A DNA stretch of 64,000 nucleotides from Lethocerus indicus (GCA_019843655.1 JACDQD010000002.1:9599393-9663392); one strand, 5' to 3'. Counted from the first letter of the stretch, positions 40,201 through 53,532 are shown. Translations and numbers: made by a program. The notes: a model not told the origin generated them from the sequence alone.

Positions 40201-41110
40201 TGGCATATTTTACAAACTTGAGGATGTTGAATCCACCTCGCAGAGAAATAGAAGAAACCTCAGGGTTTATGACGTACCAATTTCTAGATGGGCCAAGAAA
40301 AGAGAATGGAAATTAATCAATCTACTGCCCTGAAGTGGCACAGTGTTGTAAGTATTGATATTTGTAAATATCAGTTTAAGTTTATATTAAATTATTAACT
40401 TCTGTTACTAATAGTATTTACAAGTTGATAGTGTTCAGTATACAGCATTCATTGAATTTGTTACAAATTTTTGAGTCAACCTTTATTGTCCGGTTATTAT
40501 AGGGTTGAATTAAAGACGATGTGCTAGTTTGTCATTAATATTAAATTTATCACACGAACTGCAATTGTGACAATCGGTGTTTGAAATTAATATCAAGTTT
40601 AGCTGTAAATATTCTCCGTTACTCTCCCTTATTCGGCAATTCAATAATGTACTGCATTGTTGATGGCTGCCGATTTCTGTAAATAAATACCCCACTGCTT
40701 TATTAGCGATTGCGAGACACCGAAACAGGTCTAGCACAAAATAATGGAATGGAAGCTTGAGAGTTGCAATATTGCAGGCCCTCATCGACCCGCAAACGAG
40801 TATTTCGAAGCAAACTATAATTTTCCCACATTCTTGGGAATTATATTGTTATGGCTGAGCGAAATCTCGTCTCACGTGATTTTCAATATCTGCGCACAGC
40901 TATCCGTGTATTAGTGTAATCAATAAGTTGCGCAATTATATGAGTCGAAGATTAGGTGTGGAAGGGGGCCACTTGGGCATTCGGTTAGATTCACCGGTAC
41001 GTAATAATGTTTGGGCCGCACAATCTGGGCTACAAGACTGGGCTAGCGTTCAGATCGTGTAACTATGCACATATTTTAAAGAGGTCTCTCGGGCAACAAA
41101 CCAGAAGCCA

Positions 41111-41211
41111 GGGAGGAGGAGCAGTAGGAGGAGGAAGAGGAGGCGGAGGAGTAGGAGGAGGAAGAGGAGAAGTAGGAGGAGGAGGGGCGGCCACCGCCAC
41201 CGCCACCGCCG
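41111..41211. repeat. GGA/GAA purine tract followed by (CCACCG)n
   Basis: About 75 bp almost purely purine on the + strand. The word AGTAGGAGGAGGA recurs at 41123, 41150 and 41171 (spacings 27 and 21). It abuts GCGG and then three CCACCG-type units. Confidence 0.85.
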
Positions 41212-44200
41212 CAAACCGCGCTCTCACCCTGAATTGTTGACCAACTGTTGTGTTCGCCGCCCGATACTAACTTTTACAACTGGGTTCGCTCCCTCCCTCT
41301 CCTCCAAACGACCAATCGGGTACCACTTTGGTTAAATTATCCAGTAATTGTTTAAATTTTGATTTTTATAAACTTGCAAGCCATAATTGTCTCGGTTTTC
41401 CGTGTTATAAGCGTTAGCGCTCACCGTGGTATCCGTCAATTTCTTTTACCGCCACGTGCGGCTTGTCTTTCATAGTCTCGCTTAAGGTTTCAATATTTCT
41501 TTTCTTTCCAATTAGAATAATACACTTTCACATCGTATGACGCTCGACCTTCTATTATAACGCTCTCAGTTTCGGAAATAAAAAAATGATTTTAGGGAGG
41601 TAGGGAGAGACGGATAGAGGGAGATGTGAGAAAGTGTTCTTGGGCCTAAAACCCAGGTTGAGCTCTGATCGTCTTGCACTCACCTGTTAAATTTAGTGCT
41701 TCACATCTGGATGTTTGCCTCCCTGAAAGAGATTACTCTGTTGACTCGATCGGATAAACTTTCTCCGGAAACCGAAGATCCCCGCGTGATCCTCACCATC
41801 TGAACAGTAAAACAAACATTTATTTTGGAAACATTATATCTTCTCCCAATCGGTAACCCCTCTCGTCTCAAACTCTTAGATCAGAGCGTTCTTTCTAAAT
41901 TCATGATCTACGCGTGATTGGTGTTATCTAAACATAATCTTGAATAACGTTCCGAATATTCGAAACTGTTTTCTGACCGAACCGTTCAATTTACATTTTT
42001 GAGGTCAATCTTTCATACTAACAGAACATTTATAGTTGTCCGATTTTAGGCAAATAACTAGATTTCAATTATAAATAGTATTACATCCTAAGGAATTTCT
42101 TAACACATACCCTAGGGTGGCAGGCACCCTACCAATTGCCCACGAACACGCGTTTAATTAATAATTTATCGTAGTTTAATATATTACAACCGATATGTTG
42201 TGTCATCTATACATTTTTAAACGTCAAACATGAAAATGTCCTTATATTCAATTTCTTGTATTAGAAACGTTTATATATTTACTGTGTAGGCCGGACATCA
42301 TAATGCATATTAATATATTCACATGCACACATTAAAAAACGGCATTATTCTCAAACCACTGCAGTCATGTAAGGTACTCGCCATAATTTATAGAAGATGG
42401 ATTACTTAGATGATATTTCTTAATATAATTGAATATTGATACAATTTAACCTGCCACAAGTAAAGGTTTACAGTAGTACAGATAATACATTTGATTCTTG
42501 GTTAAAATTTGGACTTGATCAGTGTTTGGCTACCGTATAAACATAACAGCGGGACTTGAAACTCGTTTCTATATTTATGTTTTCAGTTTTCGGAGGCTCT
42601 ATTGATTCTTCCAACACGGTGCATCCAGCCGTAGGAACTACTAGGAAAATACGTCGTCATTTCCCGGCAGAATTTGAATAAACATTTTACGAGGTGCGGA
42701 AGTGCGACGACCTGTAAATAAGGCCCTAAAAATAGACGGAGCCCGAGATCTATATGGGGAGTGCAGCTTGCCGTCCTGGGGGCCGGGCCTCCTTTGTTAT
42801 GCATAGTCCGGCCCCTTCTTAGCGCCCAAATTGCAGATTTCCGTTAATGCCCGATTGACACGTCTTGACACGTATTTGGCGCTGCGCCATGAATCCGAGA
42901 CGCCCTCCAGACGCGTTATAACCCGAGTACCAACCGCCGTGTTCCGCATATCTCGAGTTGCCATTATACGACCGCACCCGCCCTCAATGCACGTTCACGT
43001 TACTCAGGTACTTACTGGAGTTCTCGACAATACTGCAATTTCAGTCAGTTCGCAATTCCCAACTTTAATTAGTTCTGCACAGAATTCACATATTCGTGGA
43101 GTCGGCGGGTTTCGTAGCGGAAATATTCATTTTCAACAATTATGACCACTTTGCTCTGTTCTTTGATAATCCCATTACGCAACTAACGAAGAATGAACAG
43201 GTTCATCTCTGTTTGGATTCTGTAGCAGTAATGTATTTTATCCTTGGGTGTCCTCGAAGGTATGGTATACTATAATAAGTCAAGAGAATTCATCCGCAGC
43301 ATCGGGTCATGTGGCGCCGTTAGGATTTTTTATCGGCTGCCGACATGTACAAGTGTATAATGGTACTTTCTAAGGAGAATATAATCTACACTAGTAGTAT
43401 AACTCGCGTGTAGTTCGCGTTATCATTACTCCCTGATGCATTTCGAATTGCAATAGTTTGAACCAGAAAATAATTATACAAACAAATAATATAATCGCAA
43501 ATATAATTTTTCCATAGATTCGAGTTATATTTCTGGAATATTGGATACAAGGTGGGCAGTGTATTGGTCACATTAAACATTTAAAGTAAACACACTTTCG
43601 TGATCACTCACGTATACTGCTTTGTCTGTAGGAACAGCAGTATCATTAATGTTACTTATGAAAGGAGTGCCTACAATTTTCTCGGGGCAAATTAGAGTTC
43701 AGTATGGGGACGATGCCGAATATTAAATAATATCGTGACATCCTTCTTACTTTTTTTTACAGTTTTTGAGTAGATGTTAAATATTTGTACGAGTGTGCCC
43801 CGAGAGTGTTTGCGGAGAAGCACAGGTGGCGGTGGCCGCCAAGTTTTGGGTAAACACACTCGGCCCGGTAGAACACTTCGGCCTTCATTTTTCGGCATAA
43901 GATATGAGCCGCGGCCCGCCAGACTTTCCCATTACGACCTACTCACGTTTCACTGAAAATTTCCCATACTTTCCACCCTCGGAAGATTATTAATCCTTGG
44001 AGTACTTTTGACGATGTTATGAATATGAATCGACTATCTAATAATAAAGAAGAGATGAATTATTTAATTGCATTTTCGGATGCCCGATGCCATTGCTGGG
44101 TTAGTTACGAGGAGTAATGATTACTATGAATTTTATGTAATTAACACTATACAGAAATCTAAGGAATAGCATTATGTTTTCATATTCATTAAAATTATCA

Positions 44201-47200
44201 AACCGTCATGAATCCAAATATGGATAAAAGCTTGGAATCGAAATATATGAGTCACAACCACGAAGTCCACAAACCATATAAACCTAAAATATACCAAACA
44301 ATCCTGCTCTATCCACTCCCTTCCATGGTGGTCTTACCGATGACGTTCTCAGAAAAATGATACAGGTACACAGTACACGGTATAATGATGGTACATGGTA
44401 CACCGTGTAATTACCTGAATATAAATGTTAAATTAAAATTTAACCCACATCACTACGTTATTTGTAGCAGCTAAAATAACCTGCTATTGTATATACGGAT
44501 AATATTGTCGGTTCCATTACTTAATATTAGCCCAACCACGTATTTGACATGATGCCTTTTTAGTACAAGATTTATTAATTGAAAGTATCATGGGGCGGAC
44601 CGAACTTTTGTTGAATAAATGAATCTTGTATTAATTGACCGAAGGGATCTATTTAAAATTTAAAAAAAACAAACGAAAAATACAATTCAAATACCTTTTT
44701 GTCCACCTCCCCGGGCAGCGTTTCACTGTCACAGTGCGTAGCAATTTCTCGCTCCGTTTAGCCAAAAGCTGTCACGGTATGACGGCCGAATATTCTTTTT
44801 TCAATAACTGAAAAAAATGGGAACCTGAGTATTTCCCTTAGTGAAAATATTTCTGCGGTTTTAAGAGGGAAACACGGTTACAGTAACTGTATTCATAATA
44901 ACTCTTCCCATTCCCGATACAAATTTAGAATCGCTCGAGTTTGTTTTTTATTTTCGGTTTTAATTTACCTGCTGTAGTTGAAGTAGTAATACTACAACCT
45001 TACTATACGATTTCAAATAATTACTGCATTTACTACATTTCTGAGAAACCAGGTCGACCAAAGTGTTTGCTGTGAGGAATAGACTATATCAGTTGTGTAA
45101 TATTTATTTAATAGTTCTTATCACTCTTATTTTAAATGTGACTTATTCGAAATGGGAATAATTTTAACGCGAACTGTAATAATTATTTCAGAGTTATATC
45201 GTAATATTCTGTTTCTTTCTAATTTCCAATACATTCGAAATGTTCGCCGGTTACCAAAATAATATAATCAGAAAGTAATAATGCGGTGAAATTTGCTTAT
45301 TCTTGATGTCGCTGTACAATCAAGAAATTTATCCCGGGCGTATATATTTCCAATTGGGGTTTCTAGTTTGGGCTGGCGGCGGCTAATCTCTGGTTGTGCG
45401 TTGCGACAATCGATAGCGGAGCCGGCGAGGGCGGAGAGGGCGGCGGGGCCTAATTGTTTTATCATAGCTAATTTTGTGTAATCAGCCCTCCGTGACGGTG
45501 TTCTCCCGCTGGCCAATATTCGGGCATTAGTCCGCCCCAAACCCTCCAACACCGCCTCTGTTATATTTGAGCTGGGCCCACGACACGCTCACCCTCGCCT
45601 GCTCTATACACTACCGGTTTAATTCCAATTGATAAATTCCCCGTTAATTGCCGGGCGGGCCACCCTGCCTCCAATCCAAACTATCGGTATTAATCGATAC
45701 GCTCATAACATGAAAACAGTTGTTGTCCCTTTAATTTACTAGTAAGTAATTATAAATAATACCTTTTGGTTGATTTTGTTAATCGGCTTAAGGATTGTCG
45801 GATTATTGGTCAAATATATATTTGATGACACAACTGGTCACAACTATTAGGTTCTGACTTCCAAATATATGACAGGAAACATATCGGGTATTGGATTCCC
45901 AATACACAATAACAAGACACAGATATATACGCGACAAACAGACAACCACCACAGTACAAGTGACAGTGACAGTGGAATAAGGAAGCCCAAAAAACATCCA
46001 AAGTGGCAAGAGTGACACCGGTACTGAAGATGGCGAAAGAGACAGATCCACACGAAATCTACAGTATTCCATCCTCTCGCAGACCACAAAAAAGGTATTC
46101 TAAACTAGTTTTTATATACCTAATAAGGCCAAAGGAACTGCCGGACAATTATTAAATCCGTGAAGAGTTAATGAATTAAACATTGTGTATCTGGCCTCAC
46201 GGCTGAAAGACAGTTGCTTCATTACCAAATCAGCGTTAGTATACAAAGCGACAGATAAAGGGCAGTAATAATTTAGCTAATATTTATAAAGAGCTGCGTA
46301 ATGTAAGAACGATTTGGAACCATATTAATCGTTTGTTTCATATTTATCCTCTGATTTTATGATTGAACGTAATGAACCAAAAACCGCGAGTGGTATTGCG
46401 TATGATATTTTTTTCATTGTATCCCCCTCCTACCATTGAGGCGTATTTCAATATAAAAGTCAGAAGGTACGGGGCAATTTTGAGAAAGATTAATAATAGG
46501 TCGCCCCAGATTCAGCTGGATGGTCGAATCTCAATATGCTTCGCCGGTGAATCATCGACGTCGCTCGTTCCTTTCACGTGCACGCTCGAAGCAATCAGTT
46601 ACCGAACAAGGAACTCGCCCCACCCCTTAAATATAAATCGAGGACGGGGGGATGAAATCTTTTCGGAAGGAGTGTACCGAAGCAAGGAATCAAGGAAGTA
46701 GGTGGCGTGGGGGAGGACGATGAAACAGGGTAAACAGTGTTTATAAGCTGTTTACCGACGACGGTACAGATAACCCCCGTTTACACGTTTACTCCCCCTG
46801 TATCTAAATCGAACATTGATGAAGGCACGCGCCTCCTGTATACCGGGTGACTGGGCCTGGAAAAACACCGTCCGCTTTGGAATTTTTCTTTTCAGCTTAG
46901 AAATTATAAAATGCTTTACATAAAATTAGACTACACGAAATTACAATATATCATTTTATATACCTTCACGTACTCCCTTTACATACAGAGAAGAGAAATG
47001 CAAATACAAATAACCTTAAATAATTCATCCAAATTCACCATTTCCTAATGAGTTGTATCCTTATAATAATATATTGTAACACTCTTTGTTATAATTTCAA
47101 CTAGTTTTATTTTGTATCTCAATATATCGACGGCATGAATTATTCACGTTCAAATATTTGTGCAAAATTTCTGTAATTAATTCTTGGTATTCTTATTCGA

Positions 47201-47428
47201 CTACAAAATTGTAATTGATTGGGATGGGAGCTTACAAAATATCGCTATCTAGTGTGCAGTATCAAACCTCATCTTAATAACACTATGAAGGGTTATATTC
47301 TGTCATAGGAATATGACACACGTTTATTGAGCGATTCGCGAGTGTGGTGATGTACAATATATAATGTAACCAGTATAATATAGTAGTGTGTGTAGTGTAT
47401 TTATTGTAACTGGGGGCTGTTGTTATAG

Positions 47429-47547
47429 GTTCGTGCCAGGTGTGGTGGTCGGCGCACATTCTGGCGGGTGCGGTGAGCCTACTGGTGATCTGCTTCCTGT
47501 TCACCCTCCTGAACTCGAGGCTGACCACGTCGGCGATGAGCATGTGA
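47429..47547 (+). CDS. LHFPL: LHFPL-family tetraspan protein, last coding exon with stop
   Basis: The exon starts after TTGTTATAG and continues the phase-1 codon left open at 30413 (G|GT = Gly), giving LG-SCQVWWSAHILAGAVS, then LLVICFLFTLLNSRLTTS and a short tail ending in TGA (47545-47547). The second loop cysteine and a tryptophan follow the LG, as in family members, and then comes one hydrophobic segment of about 20 residues (TM4) and a basic residue at the membrane edge. Together the two exons give about 72 residues, roughly the last third of a typical 200-240 aa LHFPL protein. Codons are GC-ending, unlike the surrounding AT-rich intron, which supports real coding. The same frame remains coding-like beyond the TGA (see findings), so the true C-terminus is less certain than the exon itself. 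Confidence 0.85.
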
Positions 47548-47875
47548 ACTAGGGCCCGGAGCGGGAGTTCGCCGGTGGCCGGTTGTCCGGGCGGCGGGGG
47601 GGGCGGCGTCGGGGGCAGCGGCGGGCCCGGTGCCGGCGGAGGCGGAGCTCCCGGGCCGCCCCCGCCTGCCGAGTCGCCCCGCTCTCTCTTGCCTCTGGTC
47701 CTCAAGGCGGACTGCCCGTTCAACAGCTAGCGGCGGCCCCCGCCCGTTGCCGCCCCCACGCCGCCTCCCACCCTCCCGCGCAACTACAGACCCCAGCACC
47801 GGAGGACCTCCAACGCGGTCCAGCCCCCGACCACTCCGGTCAGCGTCTACTTCTGCGACTCCAGTGCGCTCTAAT
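47548..47875 (+). other. GC-rich 3' region of the LHFPL-like gene, in-frame continuation
   Basis: Directly after the TGA the sequence becomes strongly GC-rich. In the exon's own frame it encodes 60 more codons: a Gly-rich stretch, PPPPAESPRSLLPLV and LKADCPFNS, then TAG at 47728-47730. After that come 47 further codons, including LPRNYRPQHRRTSNAVQPP and ending VYFCDSSAL, then TAA (47872-47874). This may simply be 3' UTR: in such GC-rich DNA other frames are also long and open on both strands, so openness alone proves little. It could instead be a readthrough or alternatively spliced C-terminal extension. Confidence 0.4.
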
Positions 47876-48550
47876 TTACCTCACCTCAACGTCACTCGAA
47901 CATTTTTATCCTGTCGAAGCGTCGAGGCGGTATGGCGGCGTCCGGCCAACGGGCGATCTCTAAATGACTCCGTTATTAAAAATAAGAAGAAATATAGTTT
48001 TTCTACAGATGTCTCGGGTGTCGAGTTCGATTTTCGGACTATCTTCCGCGAGTGCGGTCTTATACCATCTTAGAAATATGTGCGCTCTTCGAATGATACG
48101 GCCATACCGGTGGACAGTAACAATTTTACGAAGGACCCGATGCCATCTCAATGAAGGTGCCTCCGAAAAGTAGTGAATTCATAATTTTGTTCTTGTACTA
48201 AAAACAAACTCCTGAAAAAAGATGTGCGTTACCCATTCGGTGATCGAGTGTACTCTAATGTATAGTTTTATGATTGATGTATGATGGGTTTTTTAACAGG
48301 TGACGTGCTGGCTGATTAAGATTGTTCCGGTCGACGGTAAGAGATGAAAAAGTTGTGCGCACTCATTAGCCCTGCGCTTAATAAGTTTGTATTCTGATTA
48401 GAATAGGTTAGTTGTGATGTGACGTGTGTAGCCGTAAGAACATTTGAACTTACCTTGATAGCGAAACTTGCGAACGCGGAATCCGTGTCGAAAAGACGAA
48501 CCCACTTGAGACGTTTGGAGAAATTTATTTGCGAGGAAATTAATATTTTA

Positions 48551-48556
48551 AATAAA
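48551..48556 (+). terminator. Candidate polyadenylation signal of the LHFPL-like gene
   Basis: The first AATAAA I noticed downstream of the LHFPL stop, about 1 kb after it. Three more cluster at 49421, 49437 and 49475. None can be chosen from sequence alone. Confidence 0.25.
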
Positions 48557-51500
48557 TTGTAGTAATACAGCACGATTCGGGCGTGCGAATGAGCGGTTTG
48601 TTGGCCGAATGAAATTTGGCGAGTTTCCGTTTTCGACAATCTAGTTCGAGTTTTAAGAGAAACGATGAATATAGGGTTAGTAAAGTACACATGAGTTAAA
48701 TTCGGCGATATTAGAATTAGGAAAGGATGGACTGAGATGATAAAACCCTACTGTTAAAATGGTTGCATGGCTCACCCGACATATCACAAGTCCTCCACAT
48801 CACCCAGTAAAATATATTTAATTACGATATTCTTAATATGGCGCGTGAATTCCTTTAAACCAGTTTACTTAATGACATTCACCATTGGCCCTCCATTTGT
48901 AAAACATTATAGATTGTCGGTATAATTTGAGCATCGTTATTCGTGTAGTCATAATTCATACCGCGATGTTGTAAATATTGAAATATAGCATATATTAATG
49001 TTGAGCTCAATGTGAAATGTGTCAAACGGTTCTATAATTAAATTTAGAACCTCCATTATGTTTAATGTATATATAAATGTAGATAAAAGCACAAAAATAT
49101 GATATATGGGTTTAGACCAGACATTGTGATTGTTGCATTATTAAGTGTAATGATATGGACTACTTTAGCCTGTTGTAACGCAATTATTTATACAGAAATG
49201 TTAATTTATGCACGGAATTTATATTAGATCAATATTAAAACACTCGTTTAGTGTTTATAAATATTCAGTTATAACGTGTCGAAACGTACAGAAAAAATGT
49301 CAGGTTACAGCGAGCGATTCGTGCAAAACGGTTATGATTGCCAGCTATGCAAAAAAATGAAAATGTTATGGTATTTTTAAAATTTAAATTGAGAGTCTAT
49401 GACGCTCGTTTTTCTTTCCTAATAAATTATATTGCGAATAAATTGGACTCTCGGAAAAACTGCGATAAAATTGGAATAAATAGCGATTAACTCACATATA
49501 TATTTAACCTTATCACCTTTTGAGGAATGAAGATTCAAATGCATTTTATTCCTTGGGTAATGAACTCATTATAGAAAAACTAATATGATAAATGTACTAC
49601 AGTAGGACTTCGGATTTGATTTGAGCACAGGTTTAAAACCATTTATAGGCTGAAACATTGATGTTAATTGTATTTTTTTATGATGTAATAATTTTCGTTG
49701 CTAATAGAATTAGCAGTAGAGTCTAAAAGAAACAATGTTAGACGCGTTATTGTATAGAGAATTGAAATGCTGTTGTCCCAAAATATTATACTCGATACCC
49801 GTTACGAAACGCCTGCAAAAGGTTGCGTTAGCTTATAACAAATGTCAGGTGTCGGTATCCAGTCGCAATATGTAACCACGTTTGGGAACGTATACATTTA
49901 AATTGCGTATTTCAATACCTGCGAAACATTTATTATTCCGAATGGTTACTATAATTATTGCTCCAACGTATTTAGGCGAAATTCTAGCGTCATTTTGAGT
50001 GAAGAAGGACAACCAGAGCATTAGTCCCACAAATCTGGTACTAATTAGAGTCAGGGTGATGGTAATTTCCGGAAACGCTTTTTACCGCGTTGTCATATTT
50101 GTTTACCACCCAATGAAGATATTCTTGGACCGTAGGAAGCGTGGAGACGGTTTTATGGAACTGAAAGCCCATGGACTAATATTGTATAAATAGTACAATT
50201 TGAGGTCAAATATTAAAATAACATATGGAGCTCTTCTCACGGAGGAATGTTGTGTTTCTGAGGAACAATTACTGAAACCCCTGTGGTTTTGTCATTAAAG
50301 TATTGACTACAGACTATGGGGCCTACTGCCAGAGCAGTCTCATTCTTGCTGCCTAGTAACGGAAAAATGTTTGAGCGTATCTTTTAAGCCGGTCGCAGGT
50401 ATCATTATTGTTTGAACGGACTGATAAAGATTGTTTCCTACTGTCCGAAAGGAGTGTTTTAATGTTTGCTGGAATTCAGAAGTTGTGTGCGGGCTGTGTC
50501 CGAAATTGATAAGTGTCGGTGCGGGCCGGCCCACCGGTTTTATCGGCAGTAACGCCGCCTCGTAAACCCACGCCCCGACAGTTAAATTCCGAGCGGTTGC
50601 CTTTCCCGGTTAACCCGTCGGCATTTTCAGCGCCCTTCCTCCACCGACTTGGCTTTTGGATGGACACTTTGGAATTGTAACTGATTATAATATTATATAT
50701 AGTTCGGGAGCCCCCAATTTTTTTGGCTGGAAATTGACTGGAAAAAAATTACCTACAATTACAATTTTACAAAAAAAAATTATTCCTCCAAAGTCCATCC
50801 TAAAATTAGCCAATTGTCTTTTTTACTCTAATAGGAAAATGAAACTTAAATTTATTAGGAAAATAAAATAATTATATTCGATGTACCATAACTACAAAAA
50901 TTAAGCGACTTTCTTGTCGGGACTGATAAACCGAGCACGGAGGTCGTATTGCAATATACGGAATATATTTACGGTGTTATCCGCGCATAACTGCTCTCGT
51001 CATAGCAGAGAAAATTGGCGACAGTTACTCAGTCATGAAACAAAAACATTATTCCTTTTTTAAAATGGACTCGGTGGAGAAATTGAATTAACACAGTATA
51101 CATGTATACTGTTACGTCATTTATTTTTACCTATATAAGGACTAAAACAGTTTTACCGATTTTACTCTCGACGTTTTCCTCGTATTTTTTCAATTTCCCA
51201 TTCAGTTGCGAGTTTTTCCTCACAGCGCCGGATTCAGACATTCCAGTACGGGGCACGGTTCGATGACTCCGTCATCCCAGGTCAAATGTAGCCCTCCAAC
51301 GCTTTCCGGAGTTGCAATTTGTGGAACACCTCGAGCATGAAATTTCTGACTTGGGGGATAACGCTGCGAAATACCCTTTTTTGAAGGACTAGAAAAAAGT
51401 AAGTATGGCTGTTTATACTGTTGAGGGCGGGAATTCTGGGTGGGTGGTTTGGTGGAAATAGGCGTTTAGGCGGCGGTCAGGTGACTGGTGAAAATGTCGG

Positions 51501-51607
51501 GTGGCTGTCCCCAATCGGGCCAGCTCAGGATTTATCCTTACCCGAACCGATTGAATATTTAAAGGGAACCGGCCCGGATTGGGCCCTCTAAGCTGAAAAC
51601 AAAATTG

Positions 51608-51630
51608 CTCCCGCCCCCGCCCCCGCCCCC
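51608..51630. repeat. (CCCCCG)n short tandem repeat
   Basis: About three and a half CCCCCG hexamers inside a GC-rich island. Confidence 0.75.
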
Positions 51631-53526
51631 TGCAGCGCTCCTATTATTGGAAACCGACCCAGACCCCTCGCCTTGTTTGAATATCCCTCCCAAGACATAT
51701 TTTTCCCCCAAAACATTTTTCATTCCTTTTTTTGTTTTAATTCCACAAATGCGTTTCCTCGGAAGAGATTGTCGGGGCTTGATGGAAAGTGGTGGAAGTA
51801 TTAAGGGAAGCAGAATGCAATAATTGTATGAGATTACTCGCGTAATTTTTCTTGCGATTGATTATTTAATGCCGCGAGTAATTTCACAACGTCTTTATTT
51901 GTGGTAAACCTCCAATATCGGAGTAGTGTCTCGTAATACTTTGGTTAGATCGTTTTAGCTAAATGATTTTGTATACAATTTTTCCGAATGCCGAAGCGAT
52001 TAGAATTCCGATATCTAATGTGCTAAGGAGTAGAGTAAAACTATTTTATGACGTATGCATTTAACAGGGTTCCTTCTTTAAAATTATAGACCATGATATG
52101 CGCTTCCATGAATGCAGAATTTGACCCGTGCGCTCTTTTGTTCGTAACAAAATAATCGAAAAAATAAGCAATACTCGCCGGGACGATGACCATAGGGCGG
52201 AAGCAACCTAAAGACTTTTGATAGGGATGTTTTTCACTTCTCATTTATATGCCGTTATCCTTGATGCGCCACATACGTTCTGCAACCGAGCGCTGATGAT
52301 GAGTGGTGGCTCTCTGAAATAACCATTGCGTTTAATTGGTGGTGAAAAATTAATGGAATGGAATTTACCGATAGGGAACATTTAACGATTAAACAAGAGG
52401 CTTTTTTCGGCGTTCTGGCAATTTAGTTTCTGTAAGCTTTAGCGACTGCCCATTGGAAAAGGGATGTCACCCCTGTTACCTGGATAGGCATCCATTGTAT
52501 GTTTCACACTTTAGAGTGTAACTTGGACTGTTTTGAGGGGGTGCTAGCAACCACACTTTCAATTCAATACGGTCTTGCAGTGCTCTAAAACGAGCTAGAC
52601 AATTTTATCATTGACATAGGTCTTGATGTAATTTTGGAAATGAAACTCCCAACGCATTAAATAAGGTTGGAATAATACAATAATGTACAGACAAAATAAA
52701 GTAAGCTCTCATCTAGGGCTACATCCCCGAATTAGTAGTTGTACACGTGGGAATACAGGCTCAATTATTAATTCGACTGCGGGACAATGCACTTACCCGT
52801 TATTGTATAAATTAACAGAATATTGATATTGCAATACACGTAAGTTTTATAAAAAGATAACATTTATTATAAAAATGTATTTATGGTTATAGAATAATGT
52901 CAATGTTATATTATTAATACAAACTATACTGTTGTTAAGAATTCAAAATAAAAGATTTTTATTAGAAACAGCATTTTTATTAGTACTTATACTCATTTTT
53001 ACCTGGAATAAAATATTTTTCTCCCAAAAATGTGTACATATTAATAGAAAATCTAACAGGTATATTTGAGTTTATGTAGATCATGTAGGCAGTAATTCTT
53101 CAAAATTAGGTTGACTGTTCACTCGTTACTTTATTCAGGAATTCAGAGGCAAAGGAAAGTTGGAAAATAGAATGCGACCTACTTTCTAGTTTCCTTGGAA
53201 CGTGTATATCTTCATGTTTTGAGTTCAGCGAAAAACACTATTAACCGAATTGTATTCTATGGATTGAGTAATACAATGTATTACATACAATAGAAATTAA
53301 TCAATTTTTGTAAGCATTATTTATATTGCGCGCAATTTGTGCTTTCACCGATATGCGCGCTTCAATCAGTTAAAGTACGATTGAACGTATTTCATATTTT
53401 GTATAACAAATTTTCAGTGGGTCGGTTGAAGATCAGTGAAGTAAATTAATATAATTTTATTTTATACTTGTTTCGTCAATGATTTTATTTTAACACTATG
53501 TCCACTATATCATTAAGTAACATTAC

Positions 53527-53532
53527 TTTATT
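53527..53532 (-). terminator. Candidate polyadenylation signal of the SKICH gene
   Basis: AATAAA on the minus strand (TTTATT on +), about 210 bp after the proposed stop at 53745. It is a plausible 3' end, but AATAAA is frequent by chance in DNA this AT-rich. Confidence 0.35.

Larger units (their letters stand above)
30414..47428 (+). other. Large phase-1 intron of the LHFPL-like gene
   Basis: The span between the two LHFPL exons begins GTAAGTA and ends TTATAG, giving an intron of 17,015 bp. It contains no other exon I can recognise. It holds the (CT)n tract near 34186, GC-rich islands around 32090-32300, 38440-38880, 41090-41320, 42570-42990 and 45330-45690, a T-poor segment at 45878-46094, a small hairpin at 44374-44409 and an unexplained 217-codon open frame at 32749-33402. 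Because the conserved loop of the protein is split across it, the intron must be removed for a working product. Additional alternative exons inside it cannot be excluded. Confidence 0.75.
47876..53526. other. Region between convergent genes
   Basis: Between the 3' ends of the LHFPL-like and SKICH genes. It probably includes the LHFPL 3' UTR, with AATAAA at 48551 and at 49421-49480. GC-rich island at 51230-51700, otherwise AT-rich. No exon continuing either gene was recognised. Confidence 0.55.

Noticed and set aside
45803..46089. Three overlapping minus-strand open frames with hydrophobic residues
   Set aside because: The + strand is T-poor here, so the minus strand lacks the A needed for stop codons; openness in all three frames shows it is compositional.
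47283..47723. 146-codon Pro-rich minus-strand open frame
   Set aside because: It is antisense to the LHFPL last exon and its GC-rich tail; the Pro runs mirror the Gly codons of the + strand.
47583..48073. Two long + frames (126 and 147 codons) overlapping the LHFPL 3' region
   Set aside because: They are out of frame with the exon, Arg/Pro-rich as expected from GC-rich DNA, and match nothing I recognise.
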